Under the pieces are notes generated by a model. The model had not been told where the DNA came from. It did not search any database and was given only the letters and a program-made list of their open reading frames with translations. Position numbers and translations under genes: made by a program. Positions 5,356 to 6,938 of a DNA stretch of 6,938 bases are shown piece by piece. How positions within the stretch are numbered: the stretch's first letter is position 1; each line of letters opens with the position of its first letter. The stretch is taken from NCBI GenBank assembly GCA_947452355.1, contig CANGCU010000061.1, positions 1-6,938 on the forward strand, in the 5' to 3' direction. The DNA is from Microbacteriaceae bacterium (lineage in GTDB: Bacteria > Actinomycetota > Actinomycetes > Actinomycetales > Microbacteriaceae).

Positions 5356-6938
5356 GTGGCAGTCGCTCTCTATCGTCGTTACCGACCCGAATCCTTCGAT
5401 GAACTCATCGGGCAATCGCAGGTCACCGATCCTTTGCGTGCCGCACTCCGCAACAATCGCGTCAACCACGCGTATCTTTTTTCTGGGCCTCGAGGATGTG
5501 GCAAAACGACCTCAGCCAGAATCCTCGCTCGCTGTCTCAATTGTGCCGAAGGGCCGACCGACACCCCGTGTGGGAAGTGCGACAGTTGTATCGAATTGTC
5601 GCGAGACGGGTCGGGTTCGCTCGATGTCGTGGAAATCGACGCGGCGAGCCACAACGGCGTTGACGACGCACGTGAACTTCGCGAACGTGCGGGCTTTGCG
5701 CCGGCCCGAGACCGTTACAAGATTTTCATCCTTGACGAAGCGCACATGGTGACCCAGCAGGGATTCAACGCTCTCCTCAAAATCGTCGAAGAACCACCAG
5801 AGCACGTCAAGTTTATTTTTGCGACGACCGAACCCGAGAAGGTCATCGGGACCATTCGGTCGCGCACCCATCACTATCCGTTCCGACTGGTTCCACCTGC
5901 GGTGATGCTCGATTATGTGGCAGAACTTTGTGTTCAGGAAAAGGTGACGGTCGAAGAAGGTGTGTTACCACTCGTTATTCGTGCGGGGGGCGGTTCTGTC
6001 CGTGACACCCTGTCGCTCCTTGACCAGATCATCGCCGGTTCAGAGGACAGCATCGTGACGCGGGAGCGCACGAACAACCTTCTCGGTTACACCCCGAGCG
6101 AATTATTGGACGAATGTATCGACGCAATCGGTCGCGGTGATGCGGCCCATGCCTTCTCTGCGATTGATCGCGTCGTTCAGACAGGGAACGACCCGCGGCG
6201 ATTTGTCGAAGACGTCCTCGAACGGTTGCGTGACCTCGTCATCGTCGAGGCAACGGGCGACGGCGCAGCGGCTGTCCTGCGTGGAATCCCCGCCGACGAA
6301 ATCGTCCGAATGGACGCGCTCGCCGCGCTTTTTGGTTCGGCGTCGTTGTCACGGGCGGCGGACATCGTCAACGCAGCTCTGTCGGGAATGACGGGGACGA
6401 CTCCACCCAGAATTCACCTCGAACTGATGGTTGCACGGCTCTTGACGGAGTTGCCCGGTGGCTCGAACAATGCACACGAGGCAGCGGAACCCGCGGCTTC
6501 AGAGGCGCGACCCGCAGTGGTCACACCACCCGCTACCGCGGTCGCCAGCCCACCCACCCCCTCCGTCCCGCCGCCCGCCGCACCACCAGCACCAGCATCT
6601 GCCGCACGTCGTCAACCTGAGTCGGGAACACTCGCCGAGGTTCTCGATGTGTGGCCCGCCATTCTTGAGGAACTACAGTCGTCGAAAGGGTCTTGGGTCG
6701 TCGTCAATTCGGGTCGTCCCGTTGCGCTCGACGGTGATGTGTTGACGATTGAATTCTCTGAACAGATGTGGGTTGACCGTTTCAAGGAAACACCGAATAG
6801 TGGCAAGGCGGTATTTGAAGAGCTTCGCGAAGCCGTCATCGGCGCACTGGGAGTTCGCTTGCGCTTCGTTCCGCGAGTGGGAATGGCGGGTGCACCGCGA
6901 ACCGAAGCACCGACGACGAAAATGGACCCGATGGACCA
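5356..6938 (+). CDS. dnaX: DNA polymerase III subunit gamma/tau (3' end outside window)
   Basis: DnaX is the motor subunit of the clamp loader in the replisome. The frame is open for 527 codons to the window edge. It starts VAVALYRRYRPESFDELIGQ, a typical DnaX N-terminus. Visible motifs are Walker A GPRGCGKT (44-51), the zinc-module cysteines C63, C72, C75 and C78, Walker B FILDEAH (124-130), sensor-1 FATTEP (155-160) and the arginine-finger motif IRSR with R170. Lid and oligomerisation domains follow to about 365, then a Pro/Ala-rich linker (about 375-420) and the start of a C-terminal domain (from about 425, LAEVLDVWPAILEEL). The GTG at 5356 is the only plausible start: an in-frame TAA lies at 5344-5346. 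AAAGG directly abuts it, so the Shine-Dalgarno spacing is poor. The upstream SRP RNA is the usual neighbour. No slippery A-run like the E. coli frameshift site is seen. Confidence 0.96.
   Translation, partial: MAVALYRRYRPESFDELIGQSQVTDPLRAALRNNRVNHAYLFSGPRGCGKTTSARILARCLNCAEGPTDTPCGKCDSCIELSRDGSGSLDVVEIDAASHNGVDDARELRERAGFAPARDRYKIFILDEAHMVTQQGFNALLKIVEEPPEHVKFIFATTEPEKVIGTIRSRTHHYPFRLVPPAVMLDYVAELCVQEKVTVEEGVLPLVIRAGGGSVRDTLSLLDQIIAGSEDSIVTRERTNNLLGYTPSELLDECIDAIGRGDAAHAFSAIDRVVQTGNDPRRFVEDVLERLRDLVIVEATGDGAAAVLRGIPADEIVRMDALAALFGSASLSRAADIVNAALSGMTGTTPPRIHLELMVARLLTELPGGSNNAHEAAEPAASEARPAVVTPPATAVASPPTPSVPPPAAPPAPASAARRQPESGTLAEVLDVWPAILEELQSSKGSWVVVNSGRPVALDGDVLTIEFSEQMWVDRFKETPNSGKAVFEELREAVIGALGVRLRFVPRVGMAGAPRTEAPTTKMDPMD

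Noticed and set aside
5111..5752. 213-codon plus-strand open frame overlapping the pirin start, SRP RNA and dnaX
   Set aside because: It crosses an RNA gene and reads dnaX in the wrong frame. The dnaX frame from 5356 contains all DnaX motifs, whereas this frame gives no recognisable protein.
1..6938. CRISPR array, tRNA genes, insertion sequences, toxin-antitoxin or phage-defence modules
   Set aside because: No spaced direct repeats, tRNA cloverleaf signatures, transposase motifs or terminal repeats were seen on either strand; the content is housekeeping plus an exporter/regulator pair.

Overview
The window is a moderately GC-rich actinobacterial chromosome segment. The organism is most likely a member of the Micrococcales, and the DnaX sequence looks most like Microbacteriaceae. 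I base this on remembered sequence character (for example the VIGTIRSRTHHYPFRLVPPA stretch of DnaX, a mycothiol-type ArsC and a small SRP RNA just upstream of dnaX). No database search was run.

Layout. (1) Positions 1-836, + strand: the 3' end of a DUF4287-family gene, an ArsC/LMW-phosphatase-type arsenate reductase 6 bp downstream, and a two-TM small membrane protein of unknown function. (2) Positions 849-4265: a divergent efflux module. A large MMPL/RND-family transporter lies on the minus strand and a TetR-family repressor on the plus strand. They are separated by 84 bp that hold a near-consensus promoter with a perfect 12-bp palindrome in its spacer. (3) Positions 4277-5137, minus strand: a pirin-family cupin protein convergent with the TetR gene. 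(4) Positions 5181-6938, + strand: the SRP (4.5S/scRNA) RNA gene, a structured leader, and dnaX (DNA polymerase III tau/gamma), which runs off the right edge.

Genes working together. The clearest functional unit is TetR-operator-MMPL, a repressor-controlled exporter of unknown substrate whose extracytoplasmic loop carries Leu-x-x-Gly heptad repeats. SRP RNA followed by dnaX is a conserved housekeeping neighbourhood. DUF4287-ArsC may be co-transcribed. No arsR, arsB or acr3 is in view, so an ars operon cannot be claimed.

I see no CRISPR array, tRNA, insertion sequence, phage gene or obvious new defence system. Points deserving a second look are the operator/promoter architecture, the dnaX leader stem-loop with a competing pairing, the heptad repeats, and the uncharacterised 83-residue membrane protein.
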